From: Polaribacter sargassicola
Lineage (GTDB): Bacteria; Bacteroidota; Bacteroidia; Flavobacteriales; Flavobacteriaceae
Reading direction: 5' to 3'
Assembly: GCF_021991835.1 (NCBI RefSeq)
Contig: NZ_JAHDAU010000006.1
Location: 219,056 to 283,055 of the forward strand
DNA: 64,000 bases
In this document: piece after piece, positions 43,210 to 52,781 of the stretch
How the letters are laid out: each line of letters opens with the position of its first letter
Position numbering within the stretch: position 1 is the first letter of the stretch
The notes under the pieces: model-generated
The model's database searches: none
The model's input: only the letters and a program-made list of their open reading frames with translations
What the model was told of the DNA's origin: nothing
Program-made: the position numbers and the translations under genes

Positions 43210-43950
43210 ATGGGTAATCTAAAAGGAAAAATTGCAATTATAACGGGTTCTTCTAGAGGTATTGGAGCTGAAATTGCAAAAGATTTAGCTAAAAACGGAG
43301 CAACAATTGTAATTAATTATACTTCTAGTAAAGAATCTGCAGACAAAATTGTTAAAGAAATTATTAATAATGGTTATAAAGCAATAAGTATAAAAGCAGA
43401 TATAAGTCAGAAAAAAGATGTTATTCGTTTATTTGATGAAACAATTAATCATTTTGGTAAAGTTGATATTTTAGTAAATAATGCAGGTGTTATGCATAAT
43501 ACTTTAATTAAAAACACAACAGATGATCTATTCGAAAAACAAATAAATATAAATTTAAAAGGAGTCTTTTACACACTAAGAGAAGCATCAACCAAATTAG
43601 CAGACTGCGGAAGTATCATCAATCTTTCATCATCGGTCACTCGTACTATTTTTCCAACCTATGGTATCTACTCAGCAACTAAAATAGCAATAGAACAAAT
43701 GAGTAAAGTATTTGCTAAAGAAGTTGGTTATAGAGGTATTAACGTAAACTGTATATTACCTGGCCCAACAAGTACAGAATTATTTTTAAAAGGAAAATCG
43801 GAAGAATTAATTACACAACTTGCAAACAACAATGCTTTTAATAGATTAGGTACTCCAAACGATATTGCAAAAATAGTTACTTTTTTAGCAAGTGATGAAG
43901 CTAAATGGATTTCAGCTCAAAATATTGGAGCTAATGGAGCCATGGTATAA
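43210..43950 (+). CDS. SDR family oxidoreductase (paralogue of the gene at 33.9 kb)
   Basis: A 246-aa classical short-chain dehydrogenase/reductase. It has ITGSSRGIG at the N-terminus, VDILVNNAGVMHN, and the catalytic set in INLSSSVTRTIFPTYGIYSATKIA. It reads closely along its whole length with the SDR at 33914-34648, including the rare ending SDEAKWISAQNIGANGAMV, so the two are paralogues. It is followed by a DUF1097 gene (18 bp) and an AraC-type regulator gene (4 bp later), forming a three-gene operon. Substrate unknown. Confidence 0.9.
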   Translation: MGNLKGKIAIITGSSRGIGAEIAKDLAKNGATIVINYTSSKESADKIVKEIINNGYKAISIKADISQKKDVIRLFDETINHFGKVDILVNNAGVMHNTLIKNTTDDLFEKQININLKGVFYTLREASTKLADCGSIINLSSSVTRTIFPTYGIYSATKIAIEQMSKVFAKEVGYRGINVNCILPGPTSTELFLKGKSEELITQLANNNAFNRLGTPNDIAKIVTFLASDEAKWISAQNIGANGAMV

Positions 43951-43968
43951 CCTAAATAACACCTATTT

Positions 43969-44445
43969 ATGAAACAATTTTTATCTGCCATAACAATGGC
44001 TATTTTAGGAGCTTTGGCCGTTTTTTTATCAACTTTATTTAATTTACCTACTTGGGCACTCTTCTTATCATGGTTAAGCTATTATTTATTTGGTAAAACT
44101 TTAAAATCTGCTTTATATACATTAATACCTATTACTGCAGGTATTATAATGGCTATTATAACACAAACTTTAGGTGATTTTCTTGGTAAATATTTTGGCT
44201 TTATTGGTTTTCCTATAGCAGTATTTATATGTATTACATTATTAAACTATTTAGCACAGATTAAATTATTAAGTAACATTTCTGCGTGGTTTGTGGGGCT
44301 AATTATTTTCTTTGGTATTCATCCAACTATAGAATTTAAAGAAATATTAAATATATTTATACCTATATTTATTGGACTTTTGTTTGCCTTTTTAAATGAT
44401 ACAACTACTATTAGAATTCAAAAAAATAAAATAGTTTTAAAATAG
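43969..44445 (+). CDS. DUF1097 family membrane protein
   Basis: A 158-aa integral membrane protein, nearly all hydrophobic, with about five helices (residues 7-25, 28-40, 48-70, 78-98 and 105-145). It fits the DUF1097 family (ALAVFLSTLFNLPTWALFLSWLSYYLFGK...AIITQTLGDFLGKYFG). The family is not characterised; small-molecule transport has been suggested for similar proteins but is not shown. It sits between the SDR and the AraC-type regulator in one operon. Confidence 0.75.
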   Translation: MKQFLSAITMAILGALAVFLSTLFNLPTWALFLSWLSYYLFGKTLKSALYTLIPITAGIIMAIITQTLGDFLGKYFGFIGFPIAVFICITLLNYLAQIKLLSNISAWFVGLIIFFGIHPTIEFKEILNIFIPIFIGLLFAFLNDTTTIRIQKNKIVLK

Positions 44446-44449
44446 CACT

Positions 44450-45376
44450 ATGTTAAATATACAGAGCTTCTCTAAAATAAAAGACTATCATAATTTTGCT
44501 AATTTAAGTGCACCTAAACATCCTTTAATTAGTTTAATAGACTATAGTGAAGTTAAATATCCTAAAAATATAAAAGGAATAAAATTTAAACAAGAATATT
44601 ACACCATTGGTTTAAAACGAAATATTTCTTATGAGTTTTATTATGGACAACAAGAATATGATTTTGATGAAGGGATAATGACTTTTATTTCGCCAAATCA
44701 AGTTTTAAATATGGAAAGCAACCCAAATATTAATCTAAATAAAGAATCAAAAGCCTCGGGTTGGTTGCTTTGTATTCATCCAGATTTTTTTTGGAATACA
44801 TCTTTATCAAAATTAATTAAATCTTATGACTTTTTTGGATATGCTATTAACGAAGCTTTATTTCTTTCTGAAAAAGAAGAATTAATGATGATAGAGATAT
44901 TGAAAAATATCAAACAAGAATATGAAGCTAATATTGATGCTTTTAGTCAGAAAATAATTGTCTCACAAATAGAGCTGCTTTTAAATTATGCAGAAAGGTT
45001 TTATGGTAGACAATTTATTACTCGTAAAAAATCTAATCATCAACTTTTAGAACAAGTAGAAAATTTACTATCAAATTATTTTAATCAGAATAATTTAATA
45101 GAACTTGGTTTGCCTAATGTAGAATATGTTTCTAATAAACTTAATTTATCTTCTAACTATTTAAGTAGTATGCTTAAATCTTTAACAGGCATGAGTACAC
45201 AACAACACATACACAATAAAATAATAGAAAAAGCCAAAGAGCAATTAACTACAAACCAATCTAATATTAGCGAAATTGCTTATAATTTAGGTTTTGAATA
45301 TCCTTCTTCTTTCAACAAACTTTTTAAAAATAAAACTAAAATATCGCCTTTAGAATTCAGAAAAAATTACAGTTAA
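44450..45376 (+). CDS. AraC family transcriptional regulator
   Basis: A 308-aa regulator with an N-terminal sensing part (about 1-190) resembling a cupin-like ligand-binding domain (YDFDEGIMTFISPNQVLNM). The C-terminal AraC-type domain (about 200-308) has two helix-turn-helix units: VEYVSNKLNLSSNYLSSMLKSLTGMSTQQHI and ISEIAYNLGFEYPSSFNKLFKNKTKISPLEFRK. It is the last gene of the SDR-DUF1097-araC operon (4-bp spacing) and probably regulates it or a related SDR locus. The inducer is unknown. Confidence 0.92.
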   Translation: MLNIQSFSKIKDYHNFANLSAPKHPLISLIDYSEVKYPKNIKGIKFKQEYYTIGLKRNISYEFYYGQQEYDFDEGIMTFISPNQVLNMESNPNINLNKESKASGWLLCIHPDFFWNTSLSKLIKSYDFFGYAINEALFLSEKEELMMIEILKNIKQEYEANIDAFSQKIIVSQIELLLNYAERFYGRQFITRKKSNHQLLEQVENLLSNYFNQNNLIELGLPNVEYVSNKLNLSSNYLSSMLKSLTGMSTQQHIHNKIIEKAKEQLTTNQSNISEIAYNLGFEYPSSFNKLFKNKTKISPLEFRKNYS

Positions 45377-45396
45377 AAGACACAAATAATTGTAAA

Positions 45397-45433
45397 TAAA
45401 AAGACAATAATATTAAATTACTGTCTTTTTTAT
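45397..45433. terminator. Terminator between the AraC-type gene and leuB
   Basis: AAAAAGAC and GTCTTTTT form a stem extended by TAAT/ATTA, with A-run on the left and T-run on the right, placed between converging genes. Confidence 0.7.
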
Positions 45434-45475
45434 TATCTAATAATGTTTCCCTTTAAAAAGGTACATTTTAATGTT

Positions 45476-46531
45476 TTAGATATTTTCTGCTAACCAATCT
45501 CCTACTTCAGAAGTTCCGTAAGCTTTTCCTCCATCTGCTAAATCTTCTGTTACAATACCTTTGTTTAAAGCACTGTTTACTGCATCTCTAATTGCTTTAC
45601 CTTCTTCTTGTAAACCAAAGTTTTCAAACATCATTGCTGCAGATAAAACTGTAGCCATTGGGTTTGCAATATTTAATCCCGTTGCTTGTGGATAAGAACC
45701 ATGAATAGGCTCAAATAAACCAATATCAGATCCTAAAGATGCACTTGGCATTAATCCCATAGAACCAGAAATTACAGAAGCTTCGTCTGTTAAAATATCC
45801 CCGAATAAGTTTTCTGTAATTAACACATCATAGCTATTTGGCCATTGTACCAAACGCATTGCAACTGCATCTACAAACTCATAAGAAACCTCAACTTCTG
45901 GATAATCTTTTTCCATTGCTTGTACAGTTTCTCTCCATAATCTTGATGTTTCTAAAACGTTTGCTTTATCTACACAACATAATTTCTTACCACGAGTCAT
46001 TGCTAGTTCAAAACCTTTTTTTGCTAATCTTTGTACTTCTGCTCTAGTATATACACAATTATCAAAGGCCGTTTCTCCTTCTTCTCTTCTACCTTTTTCA
46101 CCAAAGTAAATTCCACCAGTTAATTCACGTAAAAAAACTAAATCTGTACCTTCTATTCTTTCTCTTTTTAAAGGAGATTTATCTAACAAAGAAGGAAAAG
46201 TAAATGTTGGTCTAACATTTGCAAATAATCCTAACTTTTTACGCATTTTTAATAATCCTTGTTCTGGACGAACTTTTGCTGATGGATCATTATCAAATTT
46301 TGGATGCCCAATTGCCCCAAATAAAACAGCATCAGATGAAGCACAAATTTCATGAGTTTCATCTGGATAAGGTTCTCCAACTGCATCAATAGCTGCGGCA
46401 CCAGTTAAAGCAGGTCTCCAATTAATTTCGTGGTTAAATTTTTTTGCAATTGCATCAGATACTTTTACTGCTTGGTCTATTACTTCAGGACCAATTCCGT
46501 CTCCTGCTAATAATGCGATATTTAATTTCAT
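45476..46531 (-). CDS. leuB: 3-isopropylmalate dehydrogenase
   Basis: NAD-dependent oxidative decarboxylation of 3-isopropylmalate in leucine synthesis (and of 3-methylmalate if the pathway runs through citramalate). Length is 351 aa, normal. Family motifs: LLAGDGIGPEV near the start, the substrate Arg region LGLFANVRP, FLRELTGGIYFGEKGRR, and the metal-binding Asp in the segment ITENLFGDILTDEASVISGSMGL, ending with the SGSYPQATGLNIANP-like block (HGSYPQATGLNIANP). It is the last gene of the minus-strand leu operon, 102 bp after the cimA/leuA-like gene. Confidence 0.96.
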   Translation of the reverse strand: MKLNIALLAGDGIGPEVIDQAVKVSDAIAKKFNHEINWRPALTGAAAIDAVGEPYPDETHEICASSDAVLFGAIGHPKFDNDPSAKVRPEQGLLKMRKKLGLFANVRPTFTFPSLLDKSPLKRERIEGTDLVFLRELTGGIYFGEKGRREEGETAFDNCVYTRAEVQRLAKKGFELAMTRGKKLCCVDKANVLETSRLWRETVQAMEKDYPEVEVSYEFVDAVAMRLVQWPNSYDVLITENLFGDILTDEASVISGSMGLMPSASLGSDIGLFEPIHGSYPQATGLNIANPMATVLSAAMMFENFGLQEEGKAIRDAVNSALNKGIVTEDLADGGKAYGTSEVGDWLAENI

Positions 46532-46633
46532 TCTTATTAATTTTATAAAGTTTAAAGTTTATAAAGTTGTAAAGTTATTTGTTTTTAGGTTCAATTAAGT
46601 ACTTTTAAACAATCTGCTTTCTAACTTTTTAAA

Positions 46634-48154
46634 CTATATTATATTCAACATTTTTTCTGTAGCTTTAATTGCAGATACTGTTTGATCTGAATCTAAACCA
46701 TGTGTTATAAATTCTTTTTTATTTCTTTGCCAAGTAATAATTGTTTCACACAAAGCATCAGAATGACTTCCTGGCGGGATTCTTACTGCATAATCTATTA
46801 ACTTTGGTAATTCTATTTTACCATGTGTTTTATACAATTTTTTTAATGCTGTCATAAAAGCATCAAACTGTCCATCTCCTTGTGCATGCGCTTCATATTG
46901 TACACCTTCTACTATTAATTGTAACGTAGCAGATGGTTTCATGCCTTTTGCATGTCCTAAAACATAATTTTCTACAATTACACTTTTTTCTATAGTATCA
47001 CTATCTAAAACATCAGAAATAATATAAGGTAAATCTTCTTGAGAAACTACTTCTTTCTTATCACCAAGCTCTATAATTCTTTGGGTAACCTTCTTAAGAT
47101 CTTCATCATTTAAGCTTAAACCTAAATCTTGTAAATTCTTTTGTATGTTTGCTTTACCAGAAGTTTTACCTAAGGCATATTTACGTTTTCTACCAAAACG
47201 TTCTGGCATTAAATCGTTAAAATAAAGGTTATTTTTATTATCACCATCGGCATGAATTCCGGCAGTTTGTGTAAAAACATTAGCACCTACAACTGGTTTA
47301 TTTACAGGAATTCTAAATCCTGAAAATGTTTCTACTAATTTACTAACTTTATTTAATGCTTTTTCGTTTACAGAAACCTTTACTCCGTCTAAAAAATCAT
47401 TAATTACGGCAATAACACTTGCCATTGGTGCATTTCCTGCACGTTCTCCCATACCATTTATGGTTAAATGCAATCCGTTTGCACCAGCTTTTACAGCTTC
47501 CATAACATTTGCTACACCTAAATCATAATCATTATGTCCATGAAAATCAAAATGAATTTTTGGGTATTTTTCACAAACTTCTGTTATAAATTTAAAAGTT
47601 TCTTCTGGGGTTAAAACTCCTAAAGTATCTGGCAATAAAACACGTTCTATCTTTTGAGTAGCTAAAAAATCTAAATATTTAAAAACATAATCTTTAGAAT
47701 TTCTCATTCCATTAGACCAATCTTCTAAATACACATTGGTTTTAATGTTATGCTTTTCTGCCAAAGCTATATTTGCAGCAATATCTGCAAAATGTTGTTC
47801 TGGTGTTTTTTTAAGTTGATGCGTTAAATGATTTAAAGAACCTTTAGTTAATAGATTTTGGACTTTAGCATCAGCCTCTAACATCCATTCTATAGATTTT
47901 CCACCATCAACAAAAGTAAGTACTTCTATATTTTCTAAAAAACTTGTTGTTGCTGCCCAAGAAGTAATTTTCTTTACAGATTGTAATTCTCCTTCAGAAA
48001 CTCTAGCAGATGCTATTTCTATTCTATCTACTTTTAATTCTTCTAAAAGTAATTTTGCTATTGTTAACTTTTCTGAAACTGAAAACGACACTCCTGATGT
48101 TTGTTCTCCATCACGCAGTGTCGTATCCATTATTTCTATCTTTCTACCTGCCAT
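46634..48154 (-). CDS. cimA: Citramalate/2-isopropylmalate synthase-like enzyme
   Basis: A 506-aa DRE-TIM metallolyase that condenses acetyl-CoA with an alpha-keto acid. The TIM barrel starts with DTTLRDGEQTSG (R14, D15). Metal-binding HGHND is at 205-209. Residues that, as I recall, line the pyruvate pocket of Leptospira citramalate synthase are all present: Y142 and E144 (VYLEDWSNG), T177 (LPDTLGV), H301 and D303 with N309-L310-Y311 (HADGDNKNNLY). The C-terminal part (about 390-506) is the LeuA-type regulatory domain. It may make citramalate (isoleucine route) rather than, or as well as, isopropylmalate. It lies 30 bp after leuD. Confidence 0.7.
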   Translation of the reverse strand: MAGRKIEIMDTTLRDGEQTSGVSFSVSEKLTIAKLLLEELKVDRIEIASARVSEGELQSVKKITSWAATTSFLENIEVLTFVDGGKSIEWMLEADAKVQNLLTKGSLNHLTHQLKKTPEQHFADIAANIALAEKHNIKTNVYLEDWSNGMRNSKDYVFKYLDFLATQKIERVLLPDTLGVLTPEETFKFITEVCEKYPKIHFDFHGHNDYDLGVANVMEAVKAGANGLHLTINGMGERAGNAPMASVIAVINDFLDGVKVSVNEKALNKVSKLVETFSGFRIPVNKPVVGANVFTQTAGIHADGDNKNNLYFNDLMPERFGRKRKYALGKTSGKANIQKNLQDLGLSLNDEDLKKVTQRIIELGDKKEVVSQEDLPYIISDVLDSDTIEKSVIVENYVLGHAKGMKPSATLQLIVEGVQYEAHAQGDGQFDAFMTALKKLYKTHGKIELPKLIDYAVRIPPGSHSDALCETIITWQRNKKEFITHGLDSDQTVSAIKATEKMLNII

Positions 48155-48184
48155 AATAATTCCATCAACCTTTAAAAAGTTTTT

Positions 48185-48784
48185 TTAAAATGGTCTTGTT
48201 TCAGCGAATGCAGAAATTTCGTTTTCGATGTTTTTTAAATAATCGATATCATCAAAACCGTTTAGCATATTGTCTTTTTTGTAGCCGTTAATATCAAAAG
48301 ATTCAAATTCTCCTGTTGCTACCAAAGTAACTGTTTGGTTTGGTAAATCTACCTTAATTTCTGTTTTTGGGTCTGCAAAAATTGCATCAAATAATTTATC
48401 TGCAAATTCAGCAGAAACTTGTACTGGTAAAACCCCAATATTTAAACAGTTATTTTTAAATATATCTGCAAATTCTGATGAAATTACACAACGTAAACCA
48501 AAATCGTAAACAGACCAAGCTGCATGCTCTCTAGAAGAACCAGAACCAAAGTTTCTACCCCCTACTAATATTTTAGAACCTGCATAAATTTCTTTATTTA
48601 AAGGAAAATCTGCTTTTGGTGTTCCGTCTTGATTAAATCTCCAATCACGAAAAAAATTGATATCAAAATCTTTACGCTCTGTAGCTTTTAAAAAACGAGC
48701 AGGAATTATTTGATCTGTATCTACATTTTCTGTTGGTAATGGATATGCTGTACTTGTTAGTACATTAAATTTATCGTAAGCCAT
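48185..48784 (-). CDS. leuD: 3-isopropylmalate dehydratase small subunit
   Basis: The swivel-domain subunit of isopropylmalate isomerase, 199 aa, working with LeuC to convert 2- to 3-isopropylmalate. Family features are AYPLPTENVDTDQIIPARFLK at the N-terminus and the active-site segment GGRNFGSGSSREHAAWSVYDFG in the middle. It follows leuC at a spacing of 89 bp on the minus strand and precedes the cimA/leuA-like gene, so it is part of the same operon. Identification is secure. Confidence 0.96.
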   Translation of the reverse strand: MAYDKFNVLTSTAYPLPTENVDTDQIIPARFLKATERKDFDINFFRDWRFNQDGTPKADFPLNKEIYAGSKILVGGRNFGSGSSREHAAWSVYDFGLRCVISSEFADIFKNNCLNIGVLPVQVSAEFADKLFDAIFADPKTEIKVDLPNQTVTLVATGEFESFDINGYKKDNMLNGFDDIDYLKNIENEISAFAETRPF

Positions 48785-48873
48785 TGTTTTAATTTGTTTG
48801 TGGTTGAAAGCTTAAATGTTTATCTTAAAAAAACAACTAATTTTTGCTTATCAACTTTTGCACTTTGTAACTT

Positions 48874-50271
48874 TTATACTAATAATGTTCTTGGATCTGT
48901 AACTTTACCTTCTACTGCAGATGCTGCTGCAACTAATGGAGAAGCTAATAATGTTCTAGACCCAGGACCTTGTCTTCCTTCAAAGTTTCTGTTTGAAGTA
49001 GATACTGATAATTTTCCTGCAGGAATTTTATCATCATTCATAGCTAAACAAGCAGAACAACCTGGTTCTCTAAGTACAAAACCTGCGTCTGTTATAATTT
49101 TATCTAAACCTTCTGCTTTAATTTGATCTACAACTTTATGAGATCCTGGCACTAACCAAGCAGTAACATTGTCTGCTTTTTTGCGTCCTTCTACAATAGA
49201 ACAAAATGCTCTAAAATCTTCTATTCTACCATTAGTACAAGATCCTAAGAAAACAAAATCTATTTCTTTACCAATCATAGCATCGCCTTCGTTAAAAGAC
49301 ATATAACCTAATGATTTTTTGTAAGTTTCTACACCACCTTCTACATTTTCTGCATTTGGTATCGATTTTGTAACACCCATCCCCATTCCTGGGTTTGTAC
49401 CGTAAGTTATCATTGGTTCAATATCCGATGCTTCGTAGTTAAACTCTACATCAAATTCTGCTCCTTCTTCTGTGTAAAGAGTTTCCCAATATTTCATAGC
49501 TTTGTCCCAATCTGCTCCTTTAGGAGTTTGAGAACGACCTTTAATATATTCGAAAGTTTTTTCATCTGGCGCAATCATACCTCCACGTGCTCCCATCTCT
49601 ATAGATAAGTTACACACAGTCATACGACCTTCCATTGTCATATCTTTAAAAACATCACCGGCATATTCTACAAAATACCCTGTTGCACCAGAGGTTGTTT
49701 GTTTTGCAATAATATATAAAGCTACATCTTTTGGTGTAACACCAATACCTAACTTACCATTTACGTTAATACGCATTTTTTTAGGTTTTGGTTGCATAAT
49801 ACATTGTGTAGATAAAACCATTTCTACCTCTGAAGTACCAATACCAAAGGCAATTGCACCAAATGCACCGTGAGTAGATGTGTGAGAATCTCCACAAACT
49901 ATAGTTGCACCTGGTAATGTAATTCCGTTTTCTGGTCCTACAACGTGTACAATTCCGTTATTAATATCTCCTAATCCCCAATGAGAAATTCCGTGCTTTT
50001 TAGCATTTCTTTCTAAAGCATCTAACTGATTTGCAGATAAAGCATCTTCTACAGGTAAATGTTGGTTGATAGTTGGCGTGTTATGATCTGCAGTTGCAAA
50101 TGTACGCTCTGGATAAACAACACTGTTTCCTCTACTTTCTAATCCTAAAAATGCTACAGGACTTGTAACTTCGTGGATAAAATGACGATCTATAAAAAAC
50201 ACATCTGGCCCGTCTTTAACTTTACGTACTACATGTGAATCCCAAACTTTGTCAAATAATGTTTTTGCCAT
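48874..50271 (-). CDS. leuC: 3-isopropylmalate dehydratase large subunit
   Basis: The iron-sulfur subunit of isopropylmalate isomerase, 465 aa. Aconitase-family cysteines that hold the [4Fe-4S] cluster are visible in [17 protein letters not shown] and [16 protein letters not shown]. The N-terminus [13 protein letters not shown] and the [26 protein letters not shown] block are diagnostic. It is the first gene of the minus-strand leu operon (leuC, leuD, cimA/leuA-like, leuB). A -7 promoter element is found upstream; no leader peptide or T-box was recognised. Confidence 0.97.
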   Translation of the reverse strand: MAKTLFDKVWDSHVVRKVKDGPDVFFIDRHFIHEVTSPVAFLGLESRGNSVVYPERTFATADHNTPTINQHLPVEDALSANQLDALERNAKKHGISHWGLGDINNGIVHVVGPENGITLPGATIVCGDSHTSTHGAFGAIAFGIGTSEVEMVLSTQCIMQPKPKKMRINVNGKLGIGVTPKDVALYIIAKQTTSGATGYFVEYAGDVFKDMTMEGRMTVCNLSIEMGARGGMIAPDEKTFEYIKGRSQTPKGADWDKAMKYWETLYTEEGAEFDVEFNYEASDIEPMITYGTNPGMGMGVTKSIPNAENVEGGVETYKKSLGYMSFNEGDAMIGKEIDFVFLGSCTNGRIEDFRAFCSIVEGRKKADNVTAWLVPGSHKVVDQIKAEGLDKIITDAGFVLREPGCSACLAMNDDKIPAGKLSVSTSNRNFEGRQGPGSRTLLASPLVAAASAVEGKVTDPRTLLV

Positions 50272-50308
50272 TTTTGTAACTTTTATGATTTTATTTATAA
50301 TCAGTTAC

Positions 50309-50316
50309 CAAAAATA
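50309..50316 (-). promoter_or_regulatory. -7 promoter element of the leu operon
   Basis: The minus strand reads TATTTTTG (TAnnTTTG), about 38 bp before the leuC start. The rest of the 243-bp gap up to the pfkB gene is A/T-rich with no clear attenuator. Confidence 0.45.
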
Positions 50317-50514
50317 TAAATTAAATTGGTTTACCAGTCTATTTTAATGAGTAGCTATACTATATCCAATTGTTAAAGAATAACCTATAACACTAATAAA
50401 CAATTACTTAAATACACAAAAAATACGATGTCTATTTATTTTATAGTTTATATTTTTTTATCATTATTAATAAAAAATAAATAAAATGATAGAATTTTTT
50501 ATCATTTTTTACCT

Positions 50515-51435
50515 TTATATTAATTTTAATACCTTTTCTATATTCTTTATGTGTGCTAAATCTGAACCTTCGCTTAATGTTGCAGAAACCCCGCAAGCAA
50601 CACCCCAACGTAACATTTCTTTAGCATCTTTACCTTTTACTGTTCCGTAAATTAAACCCGCTACCATACTGTCTCCTGCACCTATTGTACTTTTTACAGT
50701 TATTTTGGGTGCTGCTATGTAATCTATACCATTTTTATGTGCAATAAATGCTCCATCCTTACCTAAAGAAACTACTACATATTTAGCTATTTTATCAGTA
50801 ACCATTTTTAATGCAAAAGCCTCTTGTTCTTCTTTTGTTTGTGATTCTTTACCTGCTAAGCGAGCTAACTCTTTTTGATTTGGTTTTATTAGGTATAATT
50901 CGTTTTCTAACACTTCATTAAATACAGGACCAGAAGTATCTACAACAACTTTAACTCCTTTAGAATTTAAGTTTTTAATTATTTTAGAATAATAATTAAC
51001 AGGTAAACCCTTAGGTAAACTACCGCTAATTACTAAGATATCGTTTGTTGTTACACTTTTATTTATTAATTCTTCAATTTGAGTCATCTCTTTTTCTAGA
51101 AAGGGTTCTGTAGGCATACCAAACCGAAATTGTAAACCTGTTTTAATATCAAAAACAGCAAAGTTTTCTCTAGTTAAAATAGAAATTGGGGTTGCTAAAA
51201 CAGAAATATTTTGCTCTTGTAAAAGTTCTACTAAATGTTCTCCCGTTTTACCACCGTATGGAAATAAACAATTACTTTCTATACCTAACCTATGTAAAAC
51301 TCTAGAAATATTTATACCTCCTCCACCAGGATGATATGTAATATTATTACATTCTAATTTATCAAAGGGAGTCATTTCTTCAACTTGTGCACTTTTATCT
51401 AAAGCTGGATTAATGGTAAGTGTTACTACTTTCAT
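50515..51435 (-). CDS. PfkB family sugar kinase (1-phosphofructokinase-like)
   Basis: A 306-aa ribokinase-fold kinase of the 1-phosphofructokinase/hexose kinase type. The first PfkB signature region is YHPGGGGINISRVLHRLG (about 37-54). The C-terminal signature STIGAGDSMVAG (about 253-264) carries the catalytic Asp. The N-terminus VVTLTINPALDKS is typical of FruK/LacC/Pfk-2-like members. The substrate is probably fructose-1-phosphate or fructose-6-phosphate. No PTS genes adjoin it, so the exact role is open. It is the last ordinary chromosomal gene before the integron-like region, divergent from the recombinase. Confidence 0.88.
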   Translation of the reverse strand: MKVVTLTINPALDKSAQVEEMTPFDKLECNNITYHPGGGGINISRVLHRLGIESNCLFPYGGKTGEHLVELLQEQNISVLATPISILTRENFAVFDIKTGLQFRFGMPTEPFLEKEMTQIEELINKSVTTNDILVISGSLPKGLPVNYYSKIIKNLNSKGVKVVVDTSGPVFNEVLENELYLIKPNQKELARLAGKESQTKEEQEAFALKMVTDKIAKYVVVSLGKDGAFIAHKNGIDYIAAPKITVKSTIGAGDSMVAGLIYGTVKGKDAKEMLRWGVACGVSATLSEGSDLAHIKNIEKVLKLI

Positions 51436-51537
51436 TTAGTTTGATTTTTTAATAAATATATAAAAGTAAATTTATTGTATTTTAAGATAGTAAGATATTA
51501 ATTTATTTTAATTAAATTAAAAAGTTATATTTAAAGG

Positions 51538-52695
51538 ATGAAGAAGTTACCAACCATATTTTTAGAGCGAAAAGAGTACAAAAAAATACCCGTATTACTA
51601 GTAAAGTTTGATTACAACAATAACCTAATAAATTTAATTAGAAAAATACCAGATGCCACTTGGAGTAGAACTTTAAAATCTTGGTATTTTAAAGATAATA
51701 AAGAAAACTTAGATTTAGTTTTAAAAACTTTTAAGGCTATTACAAATATTGACTCTAGTAAATTATCTCAAAAAAATAATTTTAAAAGAAATTTAACTGA
51801 AGATCAAAAGCAACTTTTAAATAATTTTTATTTGTACCTAAAAGGTAAAAGATATAGCCAAAGCACGATACAAACTTATACTTTTTTTGTTGCTGATTTT
51901 ATAAATTTTAATACAAAAACAATTTTAGAAGAGCTAACAAATAGACACGTAGAACTATTTATTGAAAGGGTTTTTATTGAAAGAAATTACTCTGTAAGCT
52001 CTCAAAGACAATTTATTAGTGCTTTAAAGATTTTTATTAATTTTTATCCAAGTACAAAAATTAACGATTTAGTTTTAGAGCGACCTAAAAAATCTAGAAA
52101 ATTACCTAATGTTTTGTCTCAGGAAGAAATTTTAGAAATTATTAGATGTACACAAAACCTAAAACACAAAGCTATTTTAGCTCTAATATATAGTTGTGGT
52201 TTAAGAATAAGTGAACTAATCAATTTAAAATTAGTTGATTTTCATATTGAAAGGAAACAACTAATAATAAAAAATGGAAAAGGTAGAAAAGATAGGTATG
52301 TTAGTTTAGCTGACAGTTTTTTACCCTTACTTTCTAATTACTATCATTCTTATAAACCAAAAAATTATTTTGTTGAAGGTTTAAACGGTGGAAAATATAG
52401 TACAGAATCTGTAAGACAATTTTTAAGAAAAAGTTGTAAAAAAGCAGGTATTAAAAAGGTTGTTACTCCACATACTTTAAGACATAGTTATGCAACACAT
52501 TTATTAGAAAACGGCGTAGACATTAGATATATTCAATCTTTATTGGGACACTCTAAACCGGAAACAACAATGATTTACACTCATGTTAAAAGAAAAGATT
52601 TAATGCAGATTCAGAACCCGTTAGATATAGCTCTAAAAAAACTTAACGATATAGATAAAGACAAGGAAAACCTTTTATTATCCCGTAATATTTAA
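51538..52695 (+). CDS. Tyrosine recombinase, candidate integrase of the cassette array
   Basis: A 385-aa tyrosine recombinase. All catalytic residues are seen: R223 (CGLRISEL), K248 (NGKGRKDR), H312-x-x-R315 (HTLRHSYATH), H338 (LLGHSKPETT) and Y347 (MIYTHV). A SAM-like core-binding domain covers about 90-180. Residues 1-85 form an extra N-terminal domain (RKIPDATWSRTLKSWYF). The end QNPLDIALKKL resembles the SPLD tail of IntI. Only about 64 residues separate K248 from H312, versus about 110 in IntI1, so the IntI-specific extra domain is absent. The first attC-like array begins 33 bp after its stop, in the same orientation. Confidence 0.88.
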   Translation: MKKLPTIFLERKEYKKIPVLLVKFDYNNNLINLIRKIPDATWSRTLKSWYFKDNKENLDLVLKTFKAITNIDSSKLSQKNNFKRNLTEDQKQLLNNFYLYLKGKRYSQSTIQTYTFFVADFINFNTKTILEELTNRHVELFIERVFIERNYSVSSQRQFISALKIFINFYPSTKINDLVLERPKKSRKLPNVLSQEEILEIIRCTQNLKHKAILALIYSCGLRISELINLKLVDFHIERKQLIIKNGKGRKDRYVSLADSFLPLLSNYYHSYKPKNYFVEGLNGGKYSTESVRQFLRKSCKKAGIKKVVTPHTLRHSYATHLLENGVDIRYIQSLLGHSKPETTMIYTHVKRKDLMQIQNPLDIALKKLNDIDKDKENLLLSRNI

Positions 52696-52732
52696 GGTAA
52701 ATGTAATATATTTGATTTTATATAACACGTTG
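52696..52732 (+). other. Candidate attI-like insertion site
   Basis: The 33 bp after the recombinase stop end in AACACGTT, the same sequence that ends the attC-like sites, and the first cassette starts at the TT of this GTT (G at 52729). No second arm or hairpin was found, as expected of an attI rather than an attC. The functional site may extend back into the end of the recombinase gene. Confidence 0.5.
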
Positions 52733-52781
52733 TATTAAATACAAAAGAATATACTAATAGAGAAAAGGAAAAGAAAAAAGA

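Noticed and set aside
48794..49126. Plus-strand frame overlapping the end of leuC
   Set aside because: It is antisense to the conserved cysteine-containing end of LeuC and has no independent support.
51538..52695. Canonical IntI integrase
   Set aside because: The extra domain between the catalytic Lys and HxxR is absent and the protein has an unusual N-terminal domain, so I call it only a candidate integrase of an integron-like array.
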